A stretch of DNA of 64,000 nucleotides from Photorhabdus caribbeanensis (GTDB lineage Bacteria; Pseudomonadota; Gammaproteobacteria; Enterobacterales; Enterobacteriaceae). Both the position numbers and the translations under genes were made by a program. Positions 9,233-18,169 of this stretch are shown piece by piece (position 1 is the stretch's first letter; each line of letters begins with the position of its first letter). The stretch lies in NCBI RefSeq assembly GCF_018448885.1, contig NZ_RCWB01000030.1, positions 1,342-65,341 of the forward strand, given 5' to 3'. The notes beneath the pieces were generated by a model, which saw nothing but the letters and a program-made list of their open reading frames with translations, was not told the origin of the DNA and did no database searches.

Positions 9233-9463
9233 CTACTGCTCCTTCCCTTATGCCGTATATTCGTTACGGCATGATAGCCACGATCATGATTTTTCGAGGA
9301 AATGCGTTTTTTATCTTCGTAACGTGGCGCAAAGCAACAGTAAAGTGGTATGTCATGTGTTGAATATGGTATAAAACCTGTCGTTTCTTCTTATGAATCA
9401 TTTTGCAGAGGGTATTGTTTGCTACAATAATACCTATTCTCATTCGTCATTTAAGGTAACTAG

Positions 9464-11194
9464 GTGAATATTCAGGCGATTCTTTCAGAAAAAGTCAGCC
9501 AAGCGCTGATTTCAGCAGGCGCTCCAGCCGACAGCGAAGCTCACATCCGCCAATCCGCAAAAGCGCAATTTGGCGACTATCAGGCCAATGGAGTGATGGC
9601 CGCCGCGAAAAAAGTGGGTATGCCCCCCCGACAACTGGCAGAAAAAGTTGTTAACCTGCTAGATCTGCAAGGTATCGCCAGTAAAGTTGAAATCGCCGGC
9701 CCCGGCTTTATCAATATTTTCCTTGATAAAACGTGGATTGCAGCGAATATCGAAACTGCCCTGAAAGATGAGAAACTGGGCGTTACTCCAGCCGAATCAC
9801 AAACTATTGTTGTCGATTATTCCGCCCCTAATGTCGCGAAACAGATGCACGTTGGTCATTTGCGCTCCACTATTATTGGCGATGCAGCCGTCCGTACACT
9901 GGAATTCCTCGGTCATAAGGTTATCCGCGCCAACCATGTGGGTGACTGGGGAACCCAATTTGGTATGCTGATTGCTTATCTGGAAAAAGTGCAAAATGAA
10001 AATGCCAGCGATATGGCATTGTCCGATCTGGAAGCTTTCTATCGCGAAGCGAAAAAGAATTACGATGAAGACGAAGAGTTTGCCATCCGCGCTCGTGGCT
10101 ATGTGGTGAAGCTGCAAGGCGGTGATGAATATTGCCGTACCATGTGGCGCAAGCTAGTGGATATCACGATGGCCCAAAATCAACAAACCTATGATCGTCT
10201 GAATGTCACGCTGACTAAAGATTCTGTCATGGGTGAAAGTCTGTACAACGATCTACTGCCCGGTATTGTCGCTGATCTGAAACAGCAAGGATTAGCAGTG
10301 GAAAGCGATGGCGCAACCGTGGTTTACCTTGATGAGTATAAAAATAAAGAAGGTGAACCGATGGGCGTTATTATCCAAAAGAAAGATGGTGGTTATCTTT
10401 ACACCACAACAGATATCGCCTGTGCGAAATACCGTTATGAAACTCTGCACGCTGACCGCGTTCTTTACTACATCGACTCCCGTCAACATCAGCATTTGAT
10501 GCAAGCCTGGACCATCGTTCGTAAAGCTGGTTATGTGCCAGAATCCGTGTCACTGGAACACCATATGTTCGGCATGATGTTGGGTAAAGATGGCAAACCA
10601 TTTAAAACTCGCGCCGGTGGTACGGTCAGATTGACCGATCTATTGGATGAAGCCATCGAACGCGCCAACACCCTTATCCGTGAAAAGAACCCGGATATGC
10701 CAGAAGATGAACTGAAAAAAGTGGTTGAAGCTGTAGGTATCGGCGCCGTGAAATATGCGGATCTCTCCAAGAGCCGCACCACAGATTACATCTTCGATTG
10801 GGATAATATGCTCGCTTTTGAAGGTAATACCGCACCTTATATGCAATATGCTTACACCCGTGTTGCCTCCATCTTCAAGCGTGCCGAAATTGATGAAAGC
10901 AGCCTGACATTGCCCGTTATCCTCAATGAGGAACGTGAACAAGCGTTAGCCACCCGCTTGTTACAATTTGAAGAGACCATCACCACCGTCGCCCGTGAAG
11001 GTACGCCACATGTGATGTGTGCCTACCTGTATGATCTAGCCGGTCTGTTCTCTGGCTTCTATGAACACTGTCAAATCCTCAATGCTGAAAGTGAAGAGTT
11101 GCGTCAAAGCCGCCTGAAACTGGCGCTCCTGACTGCGAAGACATTGAAGCAGGGTCTGAATACTTTAGGCATTGAGACGGTAGAACGGATGTAA
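9464..11194 (+). CDS. argS: Arginyl-tRNA synthetase
   Basis: The 576-residue product equals E. coli ArgRS in length (577). It shows the N-terminal additional domain, the class I HIGH-type motif HVGH (residues 129-132, in [11 protein letters not shown]), and the C-terminal anticodon-binding region ending in [10 protein letters not shown]. It charges tRNA-Arg with arginine in the cytoplasm. The start is GTG at 9464, preceded by TAAGG. It is followed by a strong stem-loop and then by a convergent thioesterase gene. Confidence 0.98.
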   Translation: MNIQAILSEKVSQALISAGAPADSEAHIRQSAKAQFGDYQANGVMAAAKKVGMPPRQLAEKVVNLLDLQGIASKVEIAGPGFINIFLDKTWIAANIETALKDEKLGVTPAESQTIVVDYSAPNVAKQMHVGHLRSTIIGDAAVRTLEFLGHKVIRANHVGDWGTQFGMLIAYLEKVQNENASDMALSDLEAFYREAKKNYDEDEEFAIRARGYVVKLQGGDEYCRTMWRKLVDITMAQNQQTYDRLNVTLTKDSVMGESLYNDLLPGIVADLKQQGLAVESDGATVVYLDEYKNKEGEPMGVIIQKKDGGYLYTTTDIACAKYRYETLHADRVLYYIDSRQHQHLMQAWTIVRKAGYVPESVSLEHHMFGMMLGKDGKPFKTRAGGTVRLTDLLDEAIERANTLIREKNPDMPEDELKKVVEAVGIGAVKYADLSKSRTTDYIFDWDNMLAFEGNTAPYMQYAYTRVASIFKRAEIDESSLTLPVILNEEREQALATRLLQFEETITTVAREGTPHVMCAYLYDLAGLFSGFYEHCQILNAESEELRQSRLKLALLTAKTLKQGLNTLGIETVERM

Positions 11195-11221
11195 CAGGAT
11201 AATCGCTGTTTTCTGAAAATT

Positions 11222-11258
11222 GGCGTGATCGGGCATATATATTTTGCCTTATCACGCC
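11222..11258. terminator. Stem-loop between convergent argS and thioesterase
   Basis: GGCGTGAT (11222-11229) pairs with ATCACGCC (11251-11258), and GGGCA/TGCCT extends the stem after one mismatch. There is no clear T-run, so it may be a bidirectional or factor-assisted terminator. Confidence 0.55.
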
Positions 11259-11272
11259 GGTTAGGCTTTGAC

Positions 11273-12040
11273 CTATAACACAGCAGTACGTTCCCGCTTG
11301 GTGCTCAACTCAATTCTTGCATGGATGATATCTGCAACCACTTTTGGGATATGCTGGATAAAGAAGTGATCGGAATCCACAAGGTGAATATCAATCCCGC
11401 CACAAGTATAATTTTCCCACGCCAATATATCCTCTTTTGACATCGTTTTATCCTGTAGCCCATAAATCAAAATGAGTTCTGATACACTTTGCTTTGACAG
11501 CAAGTAACGTTTCATATGGTAATTGAGCGAGAAATCATTACGAATAACAGGAAAGAACACCGCCTTAAAATCTTCATCATTGATGATCTCATCATGTGTT
11601 CCACCGTATTTTACCAATAGCTCACTCAATTGAGTATCGGATAAATTAAACGGATCTTCTTTAAAACTGGTAATATGTGGCGCCGCTTCCGCAGAAATAA
11701 ATACGTTTGCCGGAAACTGATTCTCATTATTTAATCGGTTAGCTAATTCATAAGCAAACAAGCCGCCGTTGCTGTGCCCAAATAAAGAGAATTGCTTACC
11801 ATTAATCAGACGCTTCATTTCTTCATGTACTGCTTGCAAAATATTTTCCACATCTCGACTTAATGCTTCATCAAAACGGCTGCCGCTACCCGGTAATTGC
11901 AATGCATATACTACGATATTTTTTGCTAAACAGTTACTCAGGCTACGAAGAACTTCTGCTGAACCACCCGCATAAGGAAAACAAAATAAGATATGTTCCG
12001 TTTTATCTGATTGAATATGACTTAATTTTTCAAACCACAT
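11273..12040 (-). CDS. Type II thioesterase (external NRPS/PKS-type)
   Basis: The 255-residue protein is a GrsT-like alpha/beta hydrolase. It has the opening FCFPYAGGSA, the nucleophile elbow GHSNGG with Ser90, and the C-terminal catalytic His in DSDHFF. Type II thioesterases remove wrong or stalled acyl groups from carrier proteins of peptide or polyketide synthetases. No synthetase lies next to it: the sequence behind it (upstream on its own strand) has only small ORFs and an ERIC. It therefore either serves a synthetase elsewhere or is left from a lost cluster. The ribosome binding site GGGAGGGAATAATTT precedes the ATG at 12040. Confidence 0.88.
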   Translation of the reverse strand: MWFEKLSHIQSDKTEHILFCFPYAGGSAEVLRSLSNCLAKNIVVYALQLPGSGSRFDEALSRDVENILQAVHEEMKRLINGKQFSLFGHSNGGLFAYELANRLNNENQFPANVFISAEAAPHITSFKEDPFNLSDTQLSELLVKYGGTHDEIINDEDFKAVFFPVIRNDFSLNYHMKRYLLSKQSVSELILIYGLQDKTMSKEDILAWENYTCGGIDIHLVDSDHFFIQHIPKVVADIIHARIELSTKRERTAVL

Positions 12041-12086
12041 AAATTATTCCCTCCCAATTAAATCTGTCGAAATTAGCCGATTAATC

Positions 12087-12209
12087 TATACCCGTTATCT
12101 TTCAAGTTGCCTCTTTGCTGGCTGCACTCACCCCAGTAATATAGTTCTCTATGCTCCCAGGGATTCACTCCCTTGCCATCGCGATTCATCTTGAAATCCA
12201 TAAGGCATA
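12087..12209 (+). repeat. ERIC, copy B, 123 bp
   Basis: Same sequence family and orientation as copy A, from TATACCCG to GCATA, a few bases shorter in the central part. It lies upstream of the thioesterase on that gene's strand, so it may be part of its 5' region. Confidence 0.93.
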
Positions 12210-12258
12210 TAACTCATGAATGACCGTCTGAACACTGAACAATGCTAATTATTTACTT

Positions 12259-12336
12259 TTAAGATAATTCAATGCTCACTTCCGCATTATTTACCTGCTT
12301 AATTGAATCTAACCAATCCGTCAATTTTTCTGACAT
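12259..12336 (-). CDS. Possible 25-residue peptide with strong ribosome binding site
   Basis: ATG at 12336 is preceded by GGAGAAGGAG, a strong site, and opens a 25-codon frame ending in TAA at 12259-12261. The peptide begins MSEKLTDWLDSIK and ends EVSIELS. The good site suggests it once began, or still is, a translated gene; a truncated start of a larger synthetase-cluster gene is one option. No family assigned. Confidence 0.35.
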   Translation of the reverse strand: MSEKLTDWLDSIKQVNNAEVSIELS

Positions 12337-12355
12337 AAATACAGCTCCTTCTCCC

Positions 12356-12478
12356 CTATTCATCGTCAAATAATAGCGCCTGTTTATTAATATTCATCTG
12401 CACCAGATCATGTTTTGCCAGATAATCAATAACTTCTCCATCAGACATAGTAGCCAGCAAACTGCTTAGTCCCAACAT
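12356..12478 (-). CDS. Possible 40-residue peptide, NRPS docking-domain-like remnant
   Basis: ATG at 12478 opens 40 codons ending in TAG at 12356-12358, 19 bases before the next tiny ORF. The segment GEVIDYLAKHDLVQMNINKQ has the spacing of hydrophobic residues seen in TubC-type N-terminal docking domains of peptide synthetases, which begin with one helix followed by a beta hairpin. The match is by eye and weak. Together with the type II thioesterase it could be what remains of a deleted synthetase locus. Confidence 0.25.
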   Translation of the reverse strand: MLGLSSLLATMSDGEVIDYLAKHDLVQMNINKQALLFDDE

Positions 12479-12969
12479 TTTTTATATTATTTGTCAAAAA
12501 ATACGATCTAACACACATAATTAATTTTTCATTCATAAAGCGGGTTCAAAAAAAAATTAAATTGTAAATTTTAGCATATTAATAGTTTCAAACCGAAGAA
12601 ATATAAACATTACAAAATAACTTGGCTAACAGATATAAATAATGAATAAATATAGCGGTAAATTTTAGAGAAAAATTAAATCATTAACTATAATAATCAT
12701 AAAAAATTAAATAATAAATCAATATATTATTGACGCAAAAAACAATCTCCACCTGGCATTTAATGCTCTTTCTTAAAATAGGAATATATTATTTTTCCGA
12801 TATAACATTTTATTCCTCCATAATATTTCATAATGTCATACAGAATTATTCAATTATGATGCAGATAAAAAAACGATTAAACTTCAATTAGCATCATTTA
12901 AACTTAATTCCTAGCCTGACGGGAAATTTAATATATTTATTAGCTGATATCCCAGTAATTTCAGAAAAC
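12479..12969. other. AT-rich gap between small ORFs and murJ
   Basis: About 490 bp of very AT-rich sequence with no reading frame worth reporting and no repeat recognised. Its composition contrasts with argS and murJ on either side, in keeping with a decayed accessory insertion. Confidence 0.5.
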
Positions 12970-12984
12970 TCAAGCACAGCTTGA
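12970..12984 (-). terminator. Possible murJ terminator
   Basis: TCAAGC and GCTTGA enclose a 3-base loop, 30 bases past the murJ stop. On the minus strand the hairpin is followed by GTTTTC, a short T-run, so it may be an intrinsic terminator. Confidence 0.45.
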
Positions 12985-13013
12985 TTTCATAATAATTACC
13001 GGGATATCTCAAT

Positions 13014-14552
13014 TTATTGAAAGCCGCGGTGAGAAAAATCTTTTAGCCGAAAACCCATCAGCACCAACGCAGCAAAATAGCTGCCTGCCCCGGCGATAAC
13101 CACCACCATTAATCGCAACAGACGCATAGCCATATTCCCTTGCTCCCATGCTGGCATCAACCACAAAGTAACCGCCAATACGGCAATCATTACCGCAATT
13201 GCCACCACCAGTTTAGATAAGAACCCCCCCCAACCCGCTAACGGCTTAAAAATATTTTTCTTACGTAATTGCCAGTAAAGCAGACTGGCATTGAAACAAG
13301 ATGCCAAACCGATAGAAAGCGCCAACCCGGCATGCTTTAGTGGACCAATAAAGGCAAGATTCATTAGCTGAGTCAGAATCAAAGTAGCAATCGCAATTTT
13401 CACCGGAGTTTTAATATCTTGACGAGAATAAAAACCCGGCGCCAACACCTTAACAATAATTAGCCCCATCAGTCCAAAACAGTAAGCAATTAATGCTTTT
13501 TGGGTCATTACTGCATCAAATGCCGTAAAATTACCGTATTGAAACAGGGAAACGATTAAAGGTTCTGCCAGCATACCTAAAGCAACAGCACAAGGCAGTG
13601 CTAACAAAAAACAGAGCCGCAGCCCCCAATCCATTAATTTGGTGTACTCCTCATGATTTCCACTGGTAAAACTTTTCGCCAGTGAAGGCAAAAGAATTGT
13701 CCCAAGCGCAACACCCAATACACCAGAAGGTAATTCCATTAAACGGTCAGCATAATACATCCAGGAGACAGAACCGGACACCAAAAATGAAGCGAAAATC
13801 GTATTAATAATTAATGAAATCTGGCTAACTGACACTCCGAGAAGTGCTGGCCCCATCTGCCGCATAACCCGCCATACGCCGCTATCACGGAAAGAAATAC
13901 GCGGTAACACCAGCATGCCAATCTTTTTTAAATGAGGAAGCTGATATAAGAGCTGTAAAATCCCTCCCGCAACTACCGCCCACCCCAACGCCATCACCGG
14001 TGGATTACAATAAGGGGCGACAAACAACGCAAACACAATCATGCTGATATTAAGTAACGTCGGAGCGAAGGCAGGAACAGAAAATCGATTCCAGGTATTT
14101 AATATCGCGCCTGCCAATGAGGCCAGCGATATCAGAAAAATATAAGGGAAGGTAATTCTTAACAGATTTGTTGTCAGCGTAAATTTATCGACGGTATCGG
14201 TAAAACCTGGCGCAGTAACATAAATCACCCAAGGCGCGCTCAAAACCCCCAACACAGTAACAATGGCCAGAATTAACGTCAGCATACCGGAAACATAAGC
14301 AATAAACGTCCGGGTCGCTTCATCACCCTGTTGGTTCTTATATTCTGCCAAAATAGGCACAAACGCCTGAGAAAAGGCGCCTTCGGCAAAAATACGACGC
14401 AGTAAATTAGGCAGTTTAAATGCAACAAAAAAAGCGTCCGCTGCAACACCTGCCCCAAATATGCGGGCAATAATGGCATCCCGGATAAAGCCCAAAACCC
14501 GAGAAAACATGGTCATAGAGCTAACCGCAGCCAGCGATTTCAATAAATTCAT
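13014..14552 (-). CDS. murJ: Lipid II flippase MurJ (MviN)
   Basis: The 512-residue polytopic protein has the MurJ/MviN start ([18 protein letters not shown]), the conserved [15 protein letters not shown] segment, and about 14 hydrophobic helices. It flips lipid II across the inner membrane for peptidoglycan synthesis and is essential in E. coli. Length matches the family (511). In E. coli it follows rimJ-yceH-yceM; here yceH and yceM are missing and CRISPR-related sequence lies upstream. A decayed type I-F repeat begins 30 bases upstream of the start codon and so is probably in the 5' untranslated RNA. Confidence 0.97.
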   Translation of the reverse strand: MNLLKSLAAVSSMTMFSRVLGFIRDAIIARIFGAGVAADAFFVAFKLPNLLRRIFAEGAFSQAFVPILAEYKNQQGDEATRTFIAYVSGMLTLILAIVTVLGVLSAPWVIYVTAPGFTDTVDKFTLTTNLLRITFPYIFLISLASLAGAILNTWNRFSVPAFAPTLLNISMIVFALFVAPYCNPPVMALGWAVVAGGILQLLYQLPHLKKIGMLVLPRISFRDSGVWRVMRQMGPALLGVSVSQISLIINTIFASFLVSGSVSWMYYADRLMELPSGVLGVALGTILLPSLAKSFTSGNHEEYTKLMDWGLRLCFLLALPCAVALGMLAEPLIVSLFQYGNFTAFDAVMTQKALIAYCFGLMGLIIVKVLAPGFYSRQDIKTPVKIAIATLILTQLMNLAFIGPLKHAGLALSIGLASCFNASLLYWQLRKKNIFKPLAGWGGFLSKLVVAIAVMIAVLAVTLWLMPAWEQGNMAMRLLRLMVVVIAGAGSYFAALVLMGFRLKDFSHRGFQ

Positions 14553-14581
14553 CGTATTTATCTCAAAATCATGTTAGTTGA

Positions 14582-14609
14582 TTTCCGAACTGCCGGTACG
14601 GCAGTGAAC
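14582..14609 (-). repeat. Solitary decayed type I-F CRISPR repeat
   Basis: This 28-bp block matches the array repeat at 16462-17809 at 24 of 28 positions. The hairpin core is kept: CTGCCG/CGGCAG pairs around a 3-base loop, one pair longer than in the array repeat. Leader-like sequence follows it on the plus-strand right side (14610-14647), as at the array. No second repeat is found next to it. It stands 30 bases upstream of the murJ start. Confidence 0.85.
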
Positions 14610-14647
14610 TGTTACATATTAACTTTAAGCTACTGACAGTTAAAGCA
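14610..14647 (-). other. Relic of a CRISPR leader, proximal part
   Basis: This segment aligns with the array leader at 17810-17850 with about three substitutions and one inserted base; the run CTACTGACAGTTAAAGCATA is shared exactly. The ERIC at 14648-14774 interrupts it. After the ERIC, 14775-14820 resembles the next part of the array leader (AAAAAACC followed by A/T-rich sequence). Confidence 0.75.
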
Positions 14648-14774
14648 TATACCCGTCATCTTTCAAGTTGCCTCTTTGTTGGCTGCACTCTCTCACCCCG
14701 GTAACATAGTTATCTATGCTCCCGGGGATTCGCTCCCTTGCCGCCGCGATGCATCTTGAAATCCATTGGGTATA
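14648..14774 (+). repeat. ERIC, copy C, 127 bp, inserted in a CRISPR leader relic
   Basis: A full 127-bp ERIC from TATACCCG to GGGTATA in the same orientation as copies A and B. Comparison with the intact leader near 17845 places its insertion at a TATA sequence, in line with the known preference of ERIC for TA. Confidence 0.93.
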
Positions 14775-14820
14775 TATTGATAAAACAATAAAAAACCTTC
14801 TTAAAAAAATAAAATCCCTT

Positions 14821-15157
14821 TAGAGGAAATAAATTATTTTTGAATACCAAATCATGTACAGACTCAAATTATATGAATATTTATCTTCACTCACTCTTTA
14901 TTTGTCTATTTCTTTCAATTCAATTGCCATTATCCAGAAAATATAAAATCTAAGTTGGCATTTATCAAATAATTATGAAACAGAACTTCAACACCGATTA
15001 AAAAAGCCAATCAGAATAACATCTATTTTTATGGAACCAAGAAACCATTAGAATTATTTTCATGATAATCAGTCAATAAATTACTTTATCACTCATTATA
15101 ATTTCAAAAATAATAAGCTCTTAATTGCCATTTACTATAAGGAAAGGCAAAACAGAA
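14821..15157. other. AT-rich intergenic sequence
   Basis: No reading frame, repeat or RNA structure is recognised in this 340-bp segment between the leader relic and the terminator of the lipoprotein gene. Confidence 0.5.
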
Positions 15158-15189
15158 TTAAAAAGCCCTTTCAGAAAATGAGAGGGCTG
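15158..15189 (-). terminator. Intrinsic terminator of the lipoprotein gene
   Basis: On the minus strand AGCCCTCTCA pairs with TGAAAGGGCT around a short loop and is followed by TTTTTAATT, about 45 bases past the stop at 15232. Confidence 0.75.
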
Positions 15190-15231
15190 ATTGTCATATA
15201 CTTAGCAGATTGTCCAACCGGACATTTTGGC

Positions 15232-15792
15232 TTACCCTAACGGTGTTACCTGTTTATTAGCATCTAATATCTTATTAGGGTCTACAGCTTTATTAGGGTC
15301 TACCATCAGAATAATTGTATTTGTTACCTGATTCTGAGATGACCCAGCATTGACTGCCTTCTGAGGCACTTCAGCGCTCACGGGTTTCTGAGGTAACTGG
15401 GCATTCACTAATTTCGGATGCAGCGTATACATCCCACCATTAAATGGATCAAATAACAGCCAACCAATTAAACCACCAAATAAAAAATTACCCCCAATGT
15501 ACCAACCATTGGCGTTCGCCTTAATTGGTAACGTGACAGCCTCAGAATCCTCTCTAGTAAAAGTAACCAGATAGTCTTTCTTACCAAAATAACTTCCATC
15601 AGATTTTTCTAAAATCACATCTTGAGGCGTTTTCCCTTGAGCAACAACCCTACCTAACTCATCTTTGATAGAAAACATGGCCCCTGAAGGATTACTATCA
15701 ACCTGAACATGCTGAGTTTTATCACCCACAATCGTAGCGCAACCGCTAGTAAACATTACAGCAGCCAAAGACAAGGCAGCAATATTATTCAT
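15232..15792 (-). CDS. Putative outer-membrane-type lipoprotein, 186 aa
   Basis: The N-terminus is a lipoprotein signal with the lipobox TSGC (Cys18), followed by ATIVGDKTQHVQVDSNPSGA, a stretch typical of a class of small enterobacterial and phage-linked lipoproteins. A hydrophobic Gly-rich segment near 95-115 (GGNFLFGGLIGWLLF) could contact a membrane. The last ~60 residues are repetitive (PQKPVSA/PQKAVNA and VDPNKAVDPNK), a low-complexity tail. Its function is unknown. It is a single gene with its own terminator, between the CRISPR-linked DUF29 gene and murJ. Confidence 0.75.
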   Translation of the reverse strand: MNNIAALSLAAVMFTSGCATIVGDKTQHVQVDSNPSGAMFSIKDELGRVVAQGKTPQDVILEKSDGSYFGKKDYLVTFTREDSEAVTLPIKANANGWYIGGNFLFGGLIGWLLFDPFNGGMYTLHPKLVNAQLPQKPVSAEVPQKAVNAGSSQNQVTNTIILMVDPNKAVDPNKILDANKQVTPLG

Positions 15793-16012
15793 GGTTAATT
15801 ATTCACTTTGCTAACAAAAGCGGCGAGTATACATAAATTCACGCTTATGCACTAGAACTCATTAACTTTTATAAGCTGCCAATATAGCTAGCATTGTATT
15901 CAGCCTAGATGACGACACCTTACAACTAGCCTTACTACAGAAAGCTCAAATAGCCACTTCAAAAAACTCACCAACCGAAGTCAGTGCGTCAAATAAGTCA
16001 ACTCATTAAAGC

Positions 16013-16447
16013 TTACTCAGGATAAAACTCTTGGGAAAAGATCTGATTTATATTCCAGATACATTCATCCGGGAACATATCCAATCCTGTTTCATCGGCA
16101 GCGGAAGAAACTGAATCAGCCCAAACTTTAGCAAACCAGTTTTCATCAGCAATTGTGCTTTTCAAGCTGGGTGTCTCTTTTATATGCAATGCCAGTGCTT
16201 TTCTCTGTTCCTTGATAGTTCGTTGCCAGCTTGAACCACGGCGCCCAGGTTGGAATTGCCATTTCAGAAGATGGGACAACAAAACTGCCATACGACTTGC
16301 TAGTTCACGTTTTTCACTCTTACCCACGTCCTCAATTTCCTCGGCAATATTAACTATATCTATCTCAGAGAATTTACCTGCACGCAATAATGCTGCTTGC
16401 TCATTTGCCCAAACGACCACATCAGTTTCGTAACGGGTATGACTCAT
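16013..16447 (-). CDS. DUF29 family protein
   Basis: The 144-residue product matches DUF29 (PF01724): YETDVVVWANEQAALLR, the conserved IAEEIEDVGKSEKRELASRM helix, and LLKWQFQPGRRGSSW. DUF29 has no established biochemical role; members are common in cyanobacteria and sporadic in proteobacteria. The start is ATG 16447, because GGAGG stands seven bases upstream; a longer frame would run back into the CRISPR repeat. The gene begins 15 bases after the last, degenerate repeat of the array and is on the array's transcribed strand, so it may be expressed from the CRISPR leader. Confidence 0.85.
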   Translation of the reverse strand: MSHTRYETDVVVWANEQAALLRAGKFSEIDIVNIAEEIEDVGKSEKRELASRMAVLLSHLLKWQFQPGRRGSSWQRTIKEQRKALALHIKETPSLKSTIADENWFAKVWADSVSSAADETGLDMFPDECIWNINQIFSQEFYPE

Positions 16448-16461
16448 AATTGCCTCCGTTA

Positions 16462-17809
16462 ATATAAAGCTGCCTGTACAGCAGTTCACATTATAGTAGT
16501 CGTTTTTTGACTACACGGCAATTTCTAAGCTGCCTGTACGGCAGTGAACTAGGGCTATGAAAAAAGCAAAACTAAGGCACATTTCTAAGCTGCCTGTACG
16601 GCAGTGAACCAAGTGTTTTAAATGTACGCCGAATATCCCTATTTCTAAGCTGCCTGTACGGCAGTGAACGGACTCTCACGCTCCCAAGCCAAAGCATTCA
16701 TTTTCTAAGCTGCCTGTACGGCAGTGAACTATTCGGCGCACTGAACCACCCCATGTCTTAGTTTCTAAGCTGCCTGTACGGCAGTGAACGGCAATAAAGC
16801 TGAATTTGCGCGGCACATGAATTTCTAAGCTGCCTGTACGGCAGTGAACCAATGGCAACACAGGATACAGTAACTTCTTTCTTTCTAAGCTGCCTGTACG
16901 GCAGTGAACTTGATATGGGCCGCGCATGTGGAACATGGCAATTTCTAAGCTGCCTGTACGGCAGTGAACCAGCACCCGCCGTTTAGATGTCACGCGATCA
17001 TTTTCTAAGCTGCCTGTACGGCAGTGAACGCTGTTATCGCGAGATGATAGAATCAATGAATTTTCTAAGCTGCCTGTACGGCAGTGAACGTGGACGCAGT
17101 GCGCGGCCACGCACCGATCAATTTCTAAGCTGCCTGTACGGCAGTGAACTGATGGGTCTAATTGACGCTCTGCGCCTGACCTTTCTAAGCTGCCTGTACG
17201 GCAGTGAACCATCAGGAATGATAGGACAACTTACATCAAAATTTCTAAGCTGCCTGTACGGCAGTGAACTTCTCGATTCATTGAACAAATCAGGGTGCAG
17301 CTTTCTAAGCTGCCTGTACGGCAGTGAACGCCGCCAGCCAGCGAGGGATCATGCTCACATTTTTCTAAGCTGCCTGTACGGCAGTGAACACCAAACTGCT
17401 GTTACTGCTCGAATGAAATTATTTCTAAGCTGCCTGTACGGCAGTGAACAACGTTAGCGGCGCTGGACATACAAGAGATACTTTCTAAGCTGCCTGTACG
17501 GCAGTGAACTTTTAGACATTCTTAACGAAGATAAAGTGAATTTTCTAAGCTGCCTGTACGGCAGTGAACTTTGACCGTTCATAAATCTCAGGGAAGTGAA
17601 TTTTCTAAGCTGCCTGTACGGCAGTGAACATTACCATCCATGATACAGAGCCATTGTCGCGTTTCTAAGCTGCCTGTACGGCAGTGAACCAGGGATTTTG
17701 CAACAAAAGACCGCAATGACTTTTCTAAGCTGCCTGTACGGCAGTGAACGCTTTGCGTCTTACTTTTCTGTAGGGGGCTGATTTCTAAGCTGCCTGTACG
17801 GCAGTGAAC
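16462..17809 (-). CRISPR. Type I-F CRISPR array, 22 perfect repeats plus a degenerate terminal repeat, 22 spacers
   Basis: A 28-bp repeat recurs with an exact 60-bp period from 16522 to 17782, always followed by a 32-bp spacer. The minus-strand form starts GTTCACTGCC and ends TTAGAAA, the type I-F (Cas6f-processed) repeat with a CTGCC/GGCAG hairpin. The 23rd repeat at 16462-16489 differs at 7 positions, mostly at its two ends, which marks it as the leader-distal end. The array is therefore read on the minus strand, with the leader to the right. All spacers differ. No cas gene lies in the window. Confidence 0.99.
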
Positions 17810-17960
17810 GTTATATATTAACGTTAACCTACTGACAGTTAAAGCATATATTTATTAAATAACGAAAAAACCCTTTTTTACAAGAGAAGTAATATTTCAT
17901 TAAAAATCAATCAGTTAAAATTGACCATAAAAAAAGGGTCAAAACTAAGAAGAGTAACAT
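17810..17960 (-). promoter_or_regulatory. CRISPR leader
   Basis: The AT-rich sequence next to the intact end of the array is the expected leader: it contains TTAACGTTAA beside the first repeat and runs of A and T (AAAAAACCCTTTTTT near 17866). It should carry the crRNA promoter and the sites for spacer acquisition. Its first ~40 bases recur at 14610-14647 next to a solitary repeat, which supports the call. Confidence 0.75.
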
Positions 17961-18169
17961 CCTAAGCAATTGTCACCACATTGCTATTCAATGTTTCTAT
18001 AACGAGTTCCATCCTTCTGTCACTTAGTCACATTACTTTTCACCACGGAACCAACAATCCCATCTAACAAGCGCGTCCCCAACAACATCAACTGAGTAAC
18101 TATTCAGCGACATATTTGGAGCACACGCTATCAATTATAAATCGGGGCATTAGCTCAATGGCAATTCTC

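Noticed and set aside
9768-10942. Several 60-106-codon frames antisense or shifted within argS
   Set aside because: They are shadows of the high-GC3 argS gene.
16676-17457. Long open frames on both strands with repeated HCRTGSLE or FLSCLYGSE units
   Set aside because: They are the CRISPR repeat read in frame: the 60-bp period is a multiple of three, so repeats stay open and look like a repeat protein. The DNA is a CRISPR array.
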